Shown in pieces: positions 42,428 through 51,527 of a stretch of DNA of 64,000 bases (the stretch's first letter is position 1; each line of letters begins with the position of its first letter). The position numbers and the translations under genes are program-made. A model generated the notes under the pieces. It saw only the letters and a list, made by a program, of their open reading frames with translations, was not told the origin of the DNA and searched no databases. This DNA comes from DASSJT01 sp963715025 (GTDB lineage Bacteria; Actinomycetota; Actinomycetes; Actinomycetales; Dermatophilaceae), in NCBI GenBank assembly GCA_963715025.1, contig CAVQQQ010000002.1, positions 1 to 64,000 of the forward strand. Direction: 5' to 3'.

Positions 42428-43510
42428 GTGACGACGGACCGTGAGGTCGCTAGGTGGCGGCTGCGTAGCCAGCACCTTGTGATGCCGCACGCTGCCTCCG
42501 CGGCAGCGGTGATCCGACGCCTGCTCGCCGTCCAGGCCGAGAACGCGGGCCAGGCCGCTTGGGCGGTCGCCAGCCGGACGCAAGACCCCGACGCAAGTGA
42601 ACTGGAGGCGCTGCTGGACCAAGGCAGCGTGGTCCGCACCCATGTGCTGCGACCGACCTGGCACTTCGTCGCGGCCGAGGACATCGGTTGGCTTCTGGAG
42701 CTGACTGCTCCGCGCGTCCGCCCTCTGATCGTTCGGCAGCTGAAGGAGGCCCACGGGTTGGCCGGCGCCGGTCTCGACCGTGTCGCGTCGGTTGTACTCC
42801 AGGCCCTTGCGCAGCGGCCTGACCAGACTCGCGAGCAGCTTGCCGACTGCCTCCGCGGGCATGGCGTTGAGCCCGTCGGGCAGATGCTCATGCTCCTGCT
42901 CGCCTTCCTCGAGCTCGACCGGCTGGTCTGCAGCGGTCGGTGGCGCGCGGGGGCGCACACGTACGCGCCCTTCGCCGACCGGGTACCGTCACCCAGGAGG
43001 CTGGACCGTGACGAGGCACTCGCCGAGCTGGCGCTGCGGTACTTCAGCGGCCACGGTCCCGCCACGGAGCGCGATCTCGCTTACTGGGCGACGCTCACGC
43101 TCAGCGACGTGCGCCGGGGCCTCACGCAGGTCCGGGACAGGCTTGCCTTCTTCGATCACGACGGCCGCACCTTTTGGCACGCCCCTGCCGATCCGCCGCC
43201 AGCGAAACGCGTGGTGCCCGCGGGGCACTTGCTGCAGATCCTCGACGAGGTCTACCGCGGCTACCAGGAGAGCCGGATGGCGCTCGACAGCGAGGGAATC
43301 GTTCCCAGCGGCCGCGAGACCGCGATCGGTATGGCACTTGTGGACGCGCAGATGGTGGCTCGGATGAAGCGCGCTATCGGTCGTCGTGTCGTCTTCGAGA
43401 TCACTCCCTACCACGGGACGCTGAGGCCCTCACACCGCTCGTCGGTGGAGCAGGCGGCTGCGCGCTACGCAGAATTCCTCGGCCTCGAGTATGAGCTGCT
43501 CATACGCTGA
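42428..43510 (+). CDS. winged helix DNA-binding domain protein (HTH_42/YcaQ-AlkX-like)
   Basis: A 360-residue protein starting GTG at 42428. Blocks include RRLLAVQAENAGQAAWAVAS, LRPTWHFVAAEDIGWLLELT, FSGHGPATERDLAYWATLTL and HLLQILDEVYRGYQESR. The HTH_42 family includes DNA glycosylases such as AlkX/YcaQ that open interstrand crosslinks. The catalytic QxR motif of those enzymes is not evident: the usual position reads VQAENAGQAAWA. So it is called only a winged-helix protein. It is monocistronic. Confidence 0.75.
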   Translation: MTTDREVARWRLRSQHLVMPHAASAAAVIRRLLAVQAENAGQAAWAVASRTQDPDASELEALLDQGSVVRTHVLRPTWHFVAAEDIGWLLELTAPRVRPLIVRQLKEAHGLAGAGLDRVASVVLQALAQRPDQTREQLADCLRGHGVEPVGQMLMLLLAFLELDRLVCSGRWRAGAHTYAPFADRVPSPRRLDRDEALAELALRYFSGHGPATERDLAYWATLTLSDVRRGLTQVRDRLAFFDHDGRTFWHAPADPPPAKRVVPAGHLLQILDEVYRGYQESRMALDSEGIVPSGRETAIGMALVDAQMVARMKRAIGRRVVFEITPYHGTLRPSHRSSVEQAAARYAEFLGLEYELLIR

Positions 43511-43817
43511 ACCGCGCTTCTCGACGTCTTCGACGAGGGTCGTCTGGACAAACGCCGACGAGTCGGGTTGCGCCGTTGACCGAGTCGGCCGCGAGTGCCA
43601 ACTGCCGGCGGGCAACAGAGGGCCTGACTGGCGGCGGAACGATGTGCCACTTGCAGACGCCCTTGGAGCGTTCCTCCGCTCGGCGAGTGGGACGGTCCTC
43701 CGGTCAGCTTCGGTTGACGGATCGGTCCACGGGACGTCGGCGGATGGGGCTCTCGATGAGTGTGGCGTGTTCCCGGTCGCTTGTCGTGAACAGCCCGATG
43801 GCGAGAGGAATGAGGTC
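43511..43817. other. stretch without recognisable gene
   Basis: Open frames exist on both strands but none shows a known motif. The stretch precedes a broken dihydrofolate-reductase-like gene and looks like decayed sequence. Confidence 0.4.
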
Positions 43818-44030
43818 GTGGCGAAGGTGCCGCTGATCAGCGTGTCTCTGGACGGCTATGTGACCGGTCCCGACGTCAACCTGGAGGAACCGATGTGGCG
43901 CCGGGCGAGCCGACCTTCCACGCCCCGAAGTCTTCGTGGTCACGAACCGTCCAGCTGAGACCATCGTCAAGGCGGGTGGCACGTCCTACAAGTCTGTGAC
44001 GCGCGGGATCGACGAGCGCGGTGACGAACT
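43818..44030 (+). pseudogene. dihydrofolate reductase (RibD C-terminal-like) remnant
   Basis: From GTG 43818 the frame reads KVPLISVSLDGYVTGPDVNL EEP, the typical start of this family. After a frame change near 43900 comes PTFHAPKSFVVTNRPAETIV and GGTSYKSVTRGIDE. The section between the two halves (about 60 residues) and the C-terminal half are missing. It cannot be functional. Confidence 0.65.
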
Positions 44031-44271
44031 CAGCGACGACCAGGCCACCAGGGCAGAAGCCGGAACCACCCGGCATACGCCATGGCCTGAACCGTTACAC
44101 CTCAATGGTATTCGCGACGAGGCGGAGCCCACCTCGGCCTCCTGAAGTGGGTCTCGGCAGGTCGGATTCCCCCGGGCACCATGACATCCCGCACGCCACT
44201 CGCGGGCTCACCCTCCGCCGGGCCCGCTCCCGGGACCCTGACCCACGTCGGGGGGTACCTGAGTGTCCGGG

Positions 44272-45282
44272 TCAGCGCTGTACAACTGCTGATCCGCGTC
44301 CGGCGTGCCTGGTGGCGGCTCTGACCGCCAGCGCGCCCACTGCAGCGGTCAACACCCCGATCCCCACCTTGATCACCAGAACGGTGTCGGCCAGGCCCCA
44401 GGCCGACCCGGCGCCGTCTGTCCCGAGCATCACGAAGAGCCGGTTGAGCGTGAGCGTGAGCCCGTCGAAGGCGGCCAAGGCCCCTGACCCGATCCAGACC
44501 AGAGCGGCAGGCACCCAGAACCTGGTCCGGTGTCCCCATCTACCGGCCAGACCCAGCAAACCCACCGCGGCGACGAGAGCCCCGGCGCTCCGGGACGCCT
44601 GCAGCGCCCACGACTGGTGCGGCTGCGCGTCGGAAAGACCGAACGAGCCGCCGGCCGCCCAGTACCCGAAAATGACGGCAATCGCGAGGGCCATCGCCGC
44701 GACGACCTCCGCAATTCCGGCGATGTGATCCTCCGGCCACGACCGGTCCGGGGCCGTACCCCCCGCAAGGACTTCGTCGGTACCTCCGCCCAAGAGCCAG
44801 CCCCAACGGGCCTGGACGTAACAGGCGAAGGCGATGGCCAGTGCGGCTCCCTGCACCGCGAATCCCGAATAGACCATGACGAACACCCACGGCTGGATCG
44901 AGCCCGTGCTCGCGCCGGAGTCCTGCGACTGGGACGAGAACAGGCCGATCAGCCCGGCGCCGACGACGACCTGGAACAACAGCCCAGTACCCACCCAGGC
45001 CGGGACAAGGAGGAGGTATGCCGGTAGTCGGCGGGCCCACGCCCGGGTGAGCGCCAGCACCAGGAGCAGGCCCACCAGCTGGATCACCGCCATCAGCGCG
45101 TTCCCAGCCACCCACCCGCTGGTCTCGAGCTCGGACGGGTCGGTGATACCCACGGGCATCCCGATGGTCCAGACCACCTTCAGGACCAGGTAGGGCAGGC
45201 AGCCCACGGCCGAGATCCATGCGGCGGCCGTGCCGAGCCGACCAGCTCCGGAAACCCGGTGGGGGACCTTCACGTCAGTCAT
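44272..45282 (-). CDS. multi-pass membrane protein of unknown function
   Basis: A 336-residue protein with about eight hydrophobic segments, for example GTAAAWISAVGCLPYLVLKV, NALMAVIQLVGLLLVLALTR, LFQVVVGAGLIGLF, IAGIAEVVAAMALAIAVIFG and VLVIKVGIGVLTAAVGALAV. No catalytic or transport motif is seen. The start ATG 45282 begins MTDVKVPHRVSG. The neighbouring decayed sigma factor gene at 45655 is divergent, but a connection is not demonstrated. Confidence 0.7.
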   Translation of the reverse strand: MTDVKVPHRVSGAGRLGTAAAWISAVGCLPYLVLKVVWTIGMPVGITDPSELETSGWVAGNALMAVIQLVGLLLVLALTRAWARRLPAYLLLVPAWVGTGLLFQVVVGAGLIGLFSSQSQDSGASTGSIQPWVFVMVYSGFAVQGAALAIAFACYVQARWGWLLGGGTDEVLAGGTAPDRSWPEDHIAGIAEVVAAMALAIAVIFGYWAAGGSFGLSDAQPHQSWALQASRSAGALVAAVGLLGLAGRWGHRTRFWVPAALVWIGSGALAAFDGLTLTLNRLFVMLGTDGAGSAWGLADTVLVIKVGIGVLTAAVGALAVRAATRHAGRGSAVVQR

Positions 45283-45654
45283 ATTCGAGTCCTCTCGATG
45301 GAGTGCGCGATCTCCACACCCCCACGGGGACTTCCACACCTCCTCCCAACGTGGAGTGAGCTCCGACTTACTTCCGAGCGCCGCCAACGCCTCGGAGGGG
45401 GTGCCAATGCGGAAAGCCCCATTCCGCGTCGCCTTTGGAGCCGCGGCCCCACAAGTCTCCAAGCCAAGCCTCGCGTCGAGCAGGTGGGTGCTATAGAGCC
45501 GTTGGTCCCGTCCCCACCCAGGGCCATGCGCCTCTGCCGGGTAGCCGCAGCCCCGCGTCGGTTCTGGAGGCCACGTGGCTTCCCGCTCTAACCGGGGACT
45601 ACAACGACCCCGGTGCCGACCTGCGTTGGCCCAACCCTTGCCGGCGAGCAACCG
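45283..45654. other. stretch without recognisable gene
   Basis: Contains the presumed promoter of the membrane protein gene. No coding motif is seen on either strand. Confidence 0.4.
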
Positions 45655-46015
45655 TTTACGTCGTCTCGGCGCACTGGTCCTGCCTGTTCCGATTCGCCTG
45701 TCTGCTGACCGGCGCCGAGGCGAATGCCGAGACCTTCTGCAGACCTCGAGGGAGAAGACCTTTGCGCGCTGGTCCAGAGTCGGCCGAGTGGCGGCACCTG
45801 AGGCCTACGTCCGCAAGCTGATGCTGAACGCGCTCATCTCGACGCGGCGTCGACGGGTCTGGAGCCGCGACCGGCTCGGTGAGGTGTCAGTCGACTCTCC
45901 AGTGCCCCCCGGAGGCTTGCGTGGTCGACCACGCGTTGCTGTGGCCGCTGGTATGCGCCCGGCCGGAGCGGCAGAGGGCCGTGATCGTGCTGCGCAGGCC
46001 ACCCCCGACATCGCC
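45655..46015 (+). pseudogene. SigE-family ECF sigma factor, frameshifted
   Basis: Three frame pieces fit one SigE-family sigma factor. SAHWSCLFRFACLLTGAEAN begins region 2. After a shift near 45735 comes DLLQTSREKTFARWSRVGRV, AAPEAYVRKLMLNALISTRR. After a second shift near 45900 comes VVDHALLWPLVCARPERQRA VIVLR of region 4. The usual YYEDL... continuation of region 4 is lost by a further change. The start codon is not visible. Confidence 0.7.
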
Positions 46016-46281
46016 TCACGGCCGGAGGCCGGTATCGCAGACGGCGTCTTCGGGGGAGATTCCGCGGCCGGGGGCGCCAGCGCGTTTGGTTGCCGCATTC
46101 ATCGGCCGCCTGGTAGGGGTGACTCGTTTCGGGTCCACGTGGCGTCACCGTCTCCCGGCCGGTCGCGGGTCCGGCCGGAGCCAGCTGCCGCGTGGCCTTG
46201 GCCGGCCCCATCACGAGCGCATAGGCCACGGATCACACCTACCCCGCGCTGCTGAACAGTCTGCGCCCTCCTCGACGGCCG

Positions 46282-46797
46282 TCACCAGCGACCGCGGTGC
46301 ACGACCTCGTCGAACGGGCGGCGGTTCAGCCTCTCGATGACGGCCAACGGCTTGTCTGCCGGATACCCGATGGAGAGTACGTAGGCAAGGAAACGTCCCT
46401 CCGGGAAGCCCAGGACGGCTCTGGCCTGTTCCTGGTCGGCGGCCGCCGCGTGGCCAGTGCCGATCCCCAGGTCAGCCGCCGCGACGGTCATCGCATACGT
46501 TGCCTGGCCGAGGTCGTACTGCAGGAGAGCCGACTGCCGATCATCCTGCGGGTGTGGCGCGACGATCGCGATCGCGGCCGCGGCCCCCGCGACGTGCCCG
46601 GCGCCCTGCCACACCTTCGCCAGCTCGACCAGCTGGGCCCGGTCGGTGACGACAACGAAGTCCCACGGCTGCCAGTTGCCCGCCGACGGTGCGCGTCGCC
46701 CAGCCTCGAGGATCCGGTGAAGCGCCTCCTCGGGCACCGACCCTTCGGTGAACTGTCGCACATTGCGGCGCGCCCGCAGAGCGTCCCACGTCTCCAT
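46282..46797 (-). CDS. nitroreductase family protein
   Basis: A 171-residue flavin enzyme. ALRARRNVRQFTEGSVPEEA is the FMN-phosphate binding start, RRAPSAGNWQPWDFVVVTDR the second FMN contact, and YAMTVAAADLGIGTG the core helix. The C-terminal LSIGYPADKPLAVIERLNRR PFDEVVH is typical. The enzyme reduces nitro or quinone compounds with NAD(P)H. ATG 46797 is preferred over 46884 because the domain begins there. Confidence 0.87.
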   Translation of the reverse strand: METWDALRARRNVRQFTEGSVPEEALHRILEAGRRAPSAGNWQPWDFVVVTDRAQLVELAKVWQGAGHVAGAAAAIAIVAPHPQDDRQSALLQYDLGQATYAMTVAAADLGIGTGHAAAADQEQARAVLGFPEGRFLAYVLSIGYPADKPLAVIERLNRRPFDEVVHRGRW

Positions 46798-46908
46798 GGC
46801 CCCATCCTGCGCCTCGACCGCCCTCGTCGCGGTGTCAATGGCCAGGTTCGTGGTCTCCGCGGGTGCCCAACTGAAAGTCCCCACTCTTCGCCGAGGCCCA
46901 GTTGGTCT

Positions 46909-47145
46909 TCATCCTGGTTCCTCCGTGCGCTCGGGCTTGTTCATGCGGTAGGAGTTGCCGTCGGTGACCACGGTGTGGCGGTGGTGCAGGAGCCGGTCGA
47001 GCATGCTGACGGCGGTGGAGTGTTCGGGCAAGGAACCGACCCCGGTCCTCGAACGGCCCGTGGGATCCGATGCCCAAGGAGTGGCCTTCGTAGGCGGCGG
47101 CGACGAACCGGAACCTGCCGGGCGAGCAGGGTGGGTAGTACCCGC
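46909..47145 (-). mobile_element. IS21-family IstB helper ATPase, C-terminal remnant
   Basis: The minus strand reads AAYEGHSLGIGSHGPFEDRG, then in another frame LPEHSTAVSMLDRLLHHRHT and VVTDGNSYRMNKPERTEEPG before a stop at 46909. This is the end of an IstB-like ATP-binding protein. The ATPase core, the IstA transposase and both ends of the element are missing. Confidence 0.6.
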
Positions 47146-47147
47146 GT

Positions 47148-47302
47148 GTGGGCGTCGACGCGGCCGGGACTGCGGCGGTGGGGCAGGCCGGTGGGGTGCA
47201 GCTGACCGAGGCGGCCGCGGTGACCGGCCTGGCGCGGCAGCTGCGCGGGGCGCTGGCGGGGTGGCGGAGGCCGACGGCGGTGCACGCCCCGGGCAAGGTG
47301 GT
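47148..47302 (+). mobile_element. IS1380-type transposase, N-terminal remnant
   Basis: VQLTEAAAVTGLARQLRGAL followed by AGWRRPTAVHAPGKVV matches the beginning of IS1380-family transposases (typical wording TGLDRALSAGLAPWRKPTAV HDPAKVVTDLA). The match stops abruptly at 47302, where DUF222 sequence begins. Confidence 0.45.
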
Positions 47303-47515
47303 CATCTCTGGCACTGGGCTGACGGCGGCCCAACCGACCTGGAGTACTGCGCGCTGCTGTGCGGGCGCCATCACGACGTCGTGCACCGCAAGGGCCATCA
47401 CGGTCGAGTCGTCGAGGGCGAGTCGAGTGGGAGCTCACTCCGGGGCGCCTATGACCACTGGCTCAGGCAGCGGCGGGGAACCGTCGGCATCCCGGCATGG
47501 CATTCGCGGGACTGA
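47303..47515 (+). pseudogene. DUF222/HNH (13E12-type) 3' fragment
   Basis: The frame reads HLWHWADGGPTDLEYCALLC and GRHHDVVHRKGHHGRVVEGE, the second half of an HNH domain nearly identical in layout to the intact gene at 34531. AYDHWLRQRRG closes it. Nothing of the first 350 residues remains. Confidence 0.8.
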
Positions 47516-47605
47516 GGCAGGTTTGGGTTGCTGGCCAGACGAGGTGACGGCCGTTGCTGGCGAGCATGGGTGACCCGAAACCCGTCAGAGCGTAGCGTCG
47601 GAACC

Positions 47606-48481
47606 ATGCAGACACGTCGGCTGGGACGGATCGGACACCAGAGCTCCGTGCTGATCTACGGCGCGGCCTCGCTGTCGGAGGTGAGCCAGGACCGCGCGGA
47701 CGCCTCGATCCAGGAGGCCCTCGACGCGGGCATCAACCACTTCGACGTCGCGGCCGACTACGGCGAGGCCGAGTTGCGGCTCGGGCCTTGGATGCCGCGG
47801 ATCCGCGACCAGATCTTCCTGGCCACCAAGACCGGCCAGCGCGGGGAGGAGGCCGCCTGGGGGGAGATCAACCGCTCGCTGGAGCGGCTCCAGACGGACC
47901 ACGTTGACCTGATCCAGATGCACGCCGTCTGCGACCTGGAGAACCTCGACCGGCTGACCGCCCCGGGCGGCGGGCTGGCAGCGGCGGTCCGGGCCCGCGA
48001 CGAGGGGCTGGCCACGCACATCGGCATCACCGGCCACACCCACGAGGCGCCGTCGGTCCACCGGGAGGCCCTCCGCCGGTTCGACTTCGACTCGGTGCTC
48101 ACGCCGGTCAACTTCCGATTGGCCAGCCAGCCGGAGTATGCCGCGGACCTCCACGAGCTGCTGGCGGCGGCTGCCGAGAGCGACGCGGCGGTGATGGCGA
48201 TCAAGGTCATCGCTCGGCGCAACTGGCGCGAGGGCGAGCCGAAGACCTACGACACCTGGTACCTGCCGTTCGACGAGCAGCGCCTGATCACGGCTGCCGT
48301 GTCGTGGCTGCTGCAGACCTACCCCCAGATCACCGGCATCGCGACCGCGGGGGAGACCCGGCTGCTGCGCCAGATGATCGTCGCCGAGAAGTCCAGCCTG
48401 AGCCTCACCCCGACCGAAGCGGCCGAGGACCTGCAGCGGGTGGAGGACTACACCTCGCCGTTCATCTCCATGCCGTTCTGA
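47606..48481 (+). CDS. aldo/keto reductase
   Basis: A 291-residue aldo/keto reductase of the short single-domain type. MQTRRLGRIGHQSSVLIYGA starts the barrel. HFDVAADYGEAELRLG carries Asp and Tyr, FLATKTGQRG the Lys and LIQMHAVCDL the His of the catalytic tetrad. The substrate is unknown. The start ATG 47606 is preceded by CGGAACC rather than a good ribosome site. It is monocistronic. Confidence 0.88.
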   Translation: MQTRRLGRIGHQSSVLIYGAASLSEVSQDRADASIQEALDAGINHFDVAADYGEAELRLGPWMPRIRDQIFLATKTGQRGEEAAWGEINRSLERLQTDHVDLIQMHAVCDLENLDRLTAPGGGLAAAVRARDEGLATHIGITGHTHEAPSVHREALRRFDFDSVLTPVNFRLASQPEYAADLHELLAAAAESDAAVMAIKVIARRNWREGEPKTYDTWYLPFDEQRLITAAVSWLLQTYPQITGIATAGETRLLRQMIVAEKSSLSLTPTEAAEDLQRVEDYTSPFISMPF

Positions 48482-48658
48482 CTCCTGCGGTGGCCTGTGA
48501 CTCATACGCCGTCCTGACAGCGCAGGACGGAGCCATAAGTCATGATCGGCGTGTCGGTTGGTTCACCATGCGTAGCCAGGCCTTCGGGGGTCACAATAGA
48601 AGTGTGTCGCTGGGCGGATGCTGTTGTCCGCCAACGCGACCAGGCTTGGAGGCATGCC

Positions 48659-49639
48659 ATGACCACCTCCCCGCAGCGCGATGACGCGACCGCACGGGGC
48701 CCGGAGCACGCTCGCCTCCGGCGGCCGTCGGCAGCGCCTCCATCCCTATGGGCCGACCTGGACGGGCCGGTCCACTATGTCGACTATGGCGGTCCAGTAG
48801 ATGGACCCCTCATGCTGCTCGTTCACGGCCTCGGCGGCTCGCTGCTCAACTGGGCCGCGATCGCGCCGACCTTGGCGGAGAGCAACCGGGTCATCGCCAT
48901 CGACTTGGTGGGCTTCGGCCGCACCCAGACCCTCGGCCGGTCTACGAGCATCCACGAGAACGAGCGTCTGCTGGCCCGCTTCATCGGCGAGGTCTGCGGC
49001 CAGCCGGTCGTGCTTGTCGGCAACTCGATGGGTGGACTCCTCGCCCTGCTGCTCGCGTCGGCCCGGCCCGACCTGGTCACCGGCCTGGTGCTCGTCGACC
49101 CGGCGCTCCCCGTGGGTGTGTCGGCCCGCCCGGACCCCCTTGTCGCGCTGATGTTCGGCCTGTATGCCGTGCCAGCCCTGGGAAACCTGGTCATGGCCAG
49201 ACGGCGGACCGTGCTGTCGGCGGAGGGGCAGGCCCTGGCCGTGCTGCGCATGTGCTGCGTCGACCCGACCCGGGTCCCGCGGCTGGTGCTCGAGCAGCAC
49301 CTAGCCCTGGCCCGCGAGCGCGAGGAGTACCCCGATGTGGATGCCGAGCTGATTGTGGCGGCGCGTTCCCTGTTGCTGGTGCTTTCCCGCCGCGGGTGGG
49401 TCCGGTCCATGATGCGGCGCATCTCGGTCCCGGTGCTGCTCCTGCACGGCGACAAGGACCGGCTGGTGCCGCTGCCCGCGGCCCGCTCGGTGGCTGCAGA
49501 CAACCCGACCTGGCGGTTCGAGATCGCCCATAATGTCGGTCACGTGCCGCAGCTCGAGGTTCCCGAGTGGACCATTGCCCACATCCTCGACTGGCTCGCC
49601 GCCGAGGGAGCAGCAGCGGCCCTCGCCGCACGCCCCTGA
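48659..49639 (+). CDS. alpha/beta fold hydrolase
   Basis: A 326-residue hydrolase. TTGGAGGC upstream supports ATG 48659. The oxyanion strand is LMLLVHGLGGSLLNWAAIAP, the nucleophile lies in LVGNSMGGLLALLLASARPD (about residue 123), the acid in LLLHGDKDRLVPLPAARSVA and the histidine in IAHNVGHVPQLEVPEWT. No signal peptide. The wording resembles esterase/epoxide-hydrolase-like enzymes of actinobacteria. It converges on the acyl-CoA ligase; a shared terminator lies between. Confidence 0.87.
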   Translation: MTTSPQRDDATARGPEHARLRRPSAAPPSLWADLDGPVHYVDYGGPVDGPLMLLVHGLGGSLLNWAAIAPTLAESNRVIAIDLVGFGRTQTLGRSTSIHENERLLARFIGEVCGQPVVLVGNSMGGLLALLLASARPDLVTGLVLVDPALPVGVSARPDPLVALMFGLYAVPALGNLVMARRRTVLSAEGQALAVLRMCCVDPTRVPRLVLEQHLALAREREEYPDVDAELIVAARSLLLVLSRRGWVRSMMRRISVPVLLLHGDKDRLVPLPAARSVAADNPTWRFEIAHNVGHVPQLEVPEWTIAHILDWLAAEGAAAALAARP

Positions 49640-49640
49640 A

Positions 49641-49687
49641 CGGTGAGGTCCTGGCCGCCCCCCTGAACGGCGGCCAGGGCCTCACCG
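49641..49687. terminator. bidirectional terminator between hydrolase and acyl-CoA ligase
   Basis: CGGTGAGGTCCTGGCCGCC and GGCGGCCAGGGCCTCACCG form an 18-19-base stem with one mismatch around a 9-base loop. It lies between two convergent genes and lacks the GTATGCC core. Confidence 0.85.
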
Positions 49688-49706
49688 GGCATCGGCCCGT
49701 GCGGTG

Positions 49707-51527
49707 CTACTGCGTGCGGGCAGGTTCCCTGGTGTAGAGGTGCTCGATGTCGTCGGCATACCGGTCGAGGACCAGCTGCCGCTTGACCTTCAGCGTGGAG
49801 GTGAGCAGCCCGCTCTCGATCGTGAACTCGTCGACGAGGACCCGGAACTTCCTGATCGACTCGGCGCGCGACACCGCGGCGTTGGCGTCCTCGACCGCGT
49901 GCTCCAGTTCGGCGAGCAGGGTCGGGTCTTCACGCAGGCTCTCGATCGTCTCCGACTCCGGGCGGTCATGCTCGCGCTTCCACAGGGGGAGCACCTCGGC
50001 GTCGAGCGTGAGCAGCGCGCCGACGAAGGGCCGCCGGTCGCCGACCACGATGCACTGGCTGACCAGCCAGTGCGCGCGCAGGCGATCCTCGAGCACCGCT
50101 GGGGCGACGTTCTTGCCGGCCGCGGTGACGATCAGGTCCTTCTTGCGTCCGGTGATGGACAGGTAGCCGTCGTCGTCGAGGGCGCCGAGGTCGCCGCTGT
50201 GGAACCAGCCGTCGCTGTCGAACGCCTCCTTGGTGGCCTCGTCGTTGTGCCAGTAGCCTTTGAAGACCACACCGCCCTTGATCAGCACCTCGCCGTCGTC
50301 GGCGATCCGCACTGAGCAGCCGGGCACCGGCCGGCCGACCGAGCCGATCCGCTGCTGCCCGGGCAGGTTGAGGGTGATGCCCGCGGTGGTCTCGGTCAGC
50401 CCATAGCCCTCGAGCGGGTTGATCCCGACGCCGCGGAAGAAGTGCCCGAGACGAGCGCCCAGTGGCGCCCCGCCACTGACGATGTACTCGACTCGGCCGC
50501 CGATGGCCGCGCGCACCTTGCCGTACACGAGACGGTCGAACAGCGCGTGCCGCAGCCGCAGCAGCAGGCCGGGACCGCCCCGGTCGATGGCTTCGCTGTA
50601 CGCGCGCGCGGTGTGGTCCGCCTGGTCGAAGATCCAGCCCTTGCCGCCGGTGGCCGCCTTGTGCTTCGCCGTGTTGTAGATCTTCTCGAAGATGTACGGC
50701 ACTGCGAGGACAACGGTCGGCTGGAAGTCGACGAGCAGGCCGACGGCCTCCTTCGCGTTGGCGCCGTGCGCGAGATGCACCCGGTTGTGCACGGCCGCCA
50801 GCTGGATGACTCGCGCGAGGATGTGCGCCACCGGGATGAACAGAAGCGTCTTGCTGTTCGCGTTGAACACCATTTCGGTGACGTTCTTCGCCGCCACGAC
50901 GTTTCGCTGCTCGCTGAGCAGGTTGGCGTGGGTGAGCATGCAGCCCTTCGGCCGACCGGTGGTCCCCGAGGTGTAGATGATCGTGGCGAGCGAATCGCTG
51001 GTCTGGGACGTCCGGCGCGTCTCGACCTTCGCCCGGTCGATGTCGCTTCCCGTGGCGGCCAGCGCGTCGAGTTCGGCAGGCTCCATCGACCACACCGCGC
51101 GCAGGCTCGCGAGGCGAGGCCGCACCTGCTCGACGATCCCCGTCAGGGCGTCGTCGGCCGTGAAGATCGCCACAGCCCCGGAGTCGCCGAGGTTCCACTC
51201 CACCTGCTCGGCGGACGACGTCTCGTAGATGGGCACCGTCACCCCGCCTGCGGTCCAGATGGCGAAGTCGCAGAGCATCCACTCATAGCTGGTGCCGGAC
51301 ATGATCGCGACCCGGTCGCCCCGCTCCAGGCCCCAGGCCATGAGCCCAGCGGCCAGGTTGGTCACCTGCTCGGCGAACTCGGCGTGGGTGACCGGAACCC
51401 AGGCGTTGTCGACGCGCCGGGAGAAGGCCAGCTCGCCCCCATGCCGCGCCGCGTTGGCGCCGATGTCGTCGGTGATGTTGTCGTTGGGAGCCGGGATGTA
51501 CCGGGCTGGTTCGCTGAACTCATGCAT
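49707..51527 (-). CDS. long-chain fatty acid-CoA ligase (AMP-binding)
   Basis: A 606-residue ANL-superfamily ligase. The P-loop is TIIYTSGTTGRPKGCMLTHA (about residues 187-206), the A5 block GYGLTETTAGITLNL, the A7 block DGWFHSGDLGALDDDGYLSI, and A8/A10 contain GRKKDLIVTAAGKNVAP and SGLLTSTLKVKRQ. The FadD15-like layout indicates activation of long-chain fatty acids to acyl-CoA at the membrane. The gene start overlaps the end of the wax ester synthase gene by eight bases, so the pair is co-translated and would supply acyl-CoA for storage lipid. Confidence 0.92.
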   Translation of the reverse strand: MHEFSEPARYIPAPNDNITDDIGANAARHGGELAFSRRVDNAWVPVTHAEFAEQVTNLAAGLMAWGLERGDRVAIMSGTSYEWMLCDFAIWTAGGVTVPIYETSSAEQVEWNLGDSGAVAIFTADDALTGIVEQVRPRLASLRAVWSMEPAELDALAATGSDIDRAKVETRRTSQTSDSLATIIYTSGTTGRPKGCMLTHANLLSEQRNVVAAKNVTEMVFNANSKTLLFIPVAHILARVIQLAAVHNRVHLAHGANAKEAVGLLVDFQPTVVLAVPYIFEKIYNTAKHKAATGGKGWIFDQADHTARAYSEAIDRGGPGLLLRLRHALFDRLVYGKVRAAIGGRVEYIVSGGAPLGARLGHFFRGVGINPLEGYGLTETTAGITLNLPGQQRIGSVGRPVPGCSVRIADDGEVLIKGGVVFKGYWHNDEATKEAFDSDGWFHSGDLGALDDDGYLSITGRKKDLIVTAAGKNVAPAVLEDRLRAHWLVSQCIVVGDRRPFVGALLTLDAEVLPLWKREHDRPESETIESLREDPTLLAELEHAVEDANAAVSRAESIRKFRVLVDEFTIESGLLTSTLKVKRQLVLDRYADDIEHLYTREPARTQ

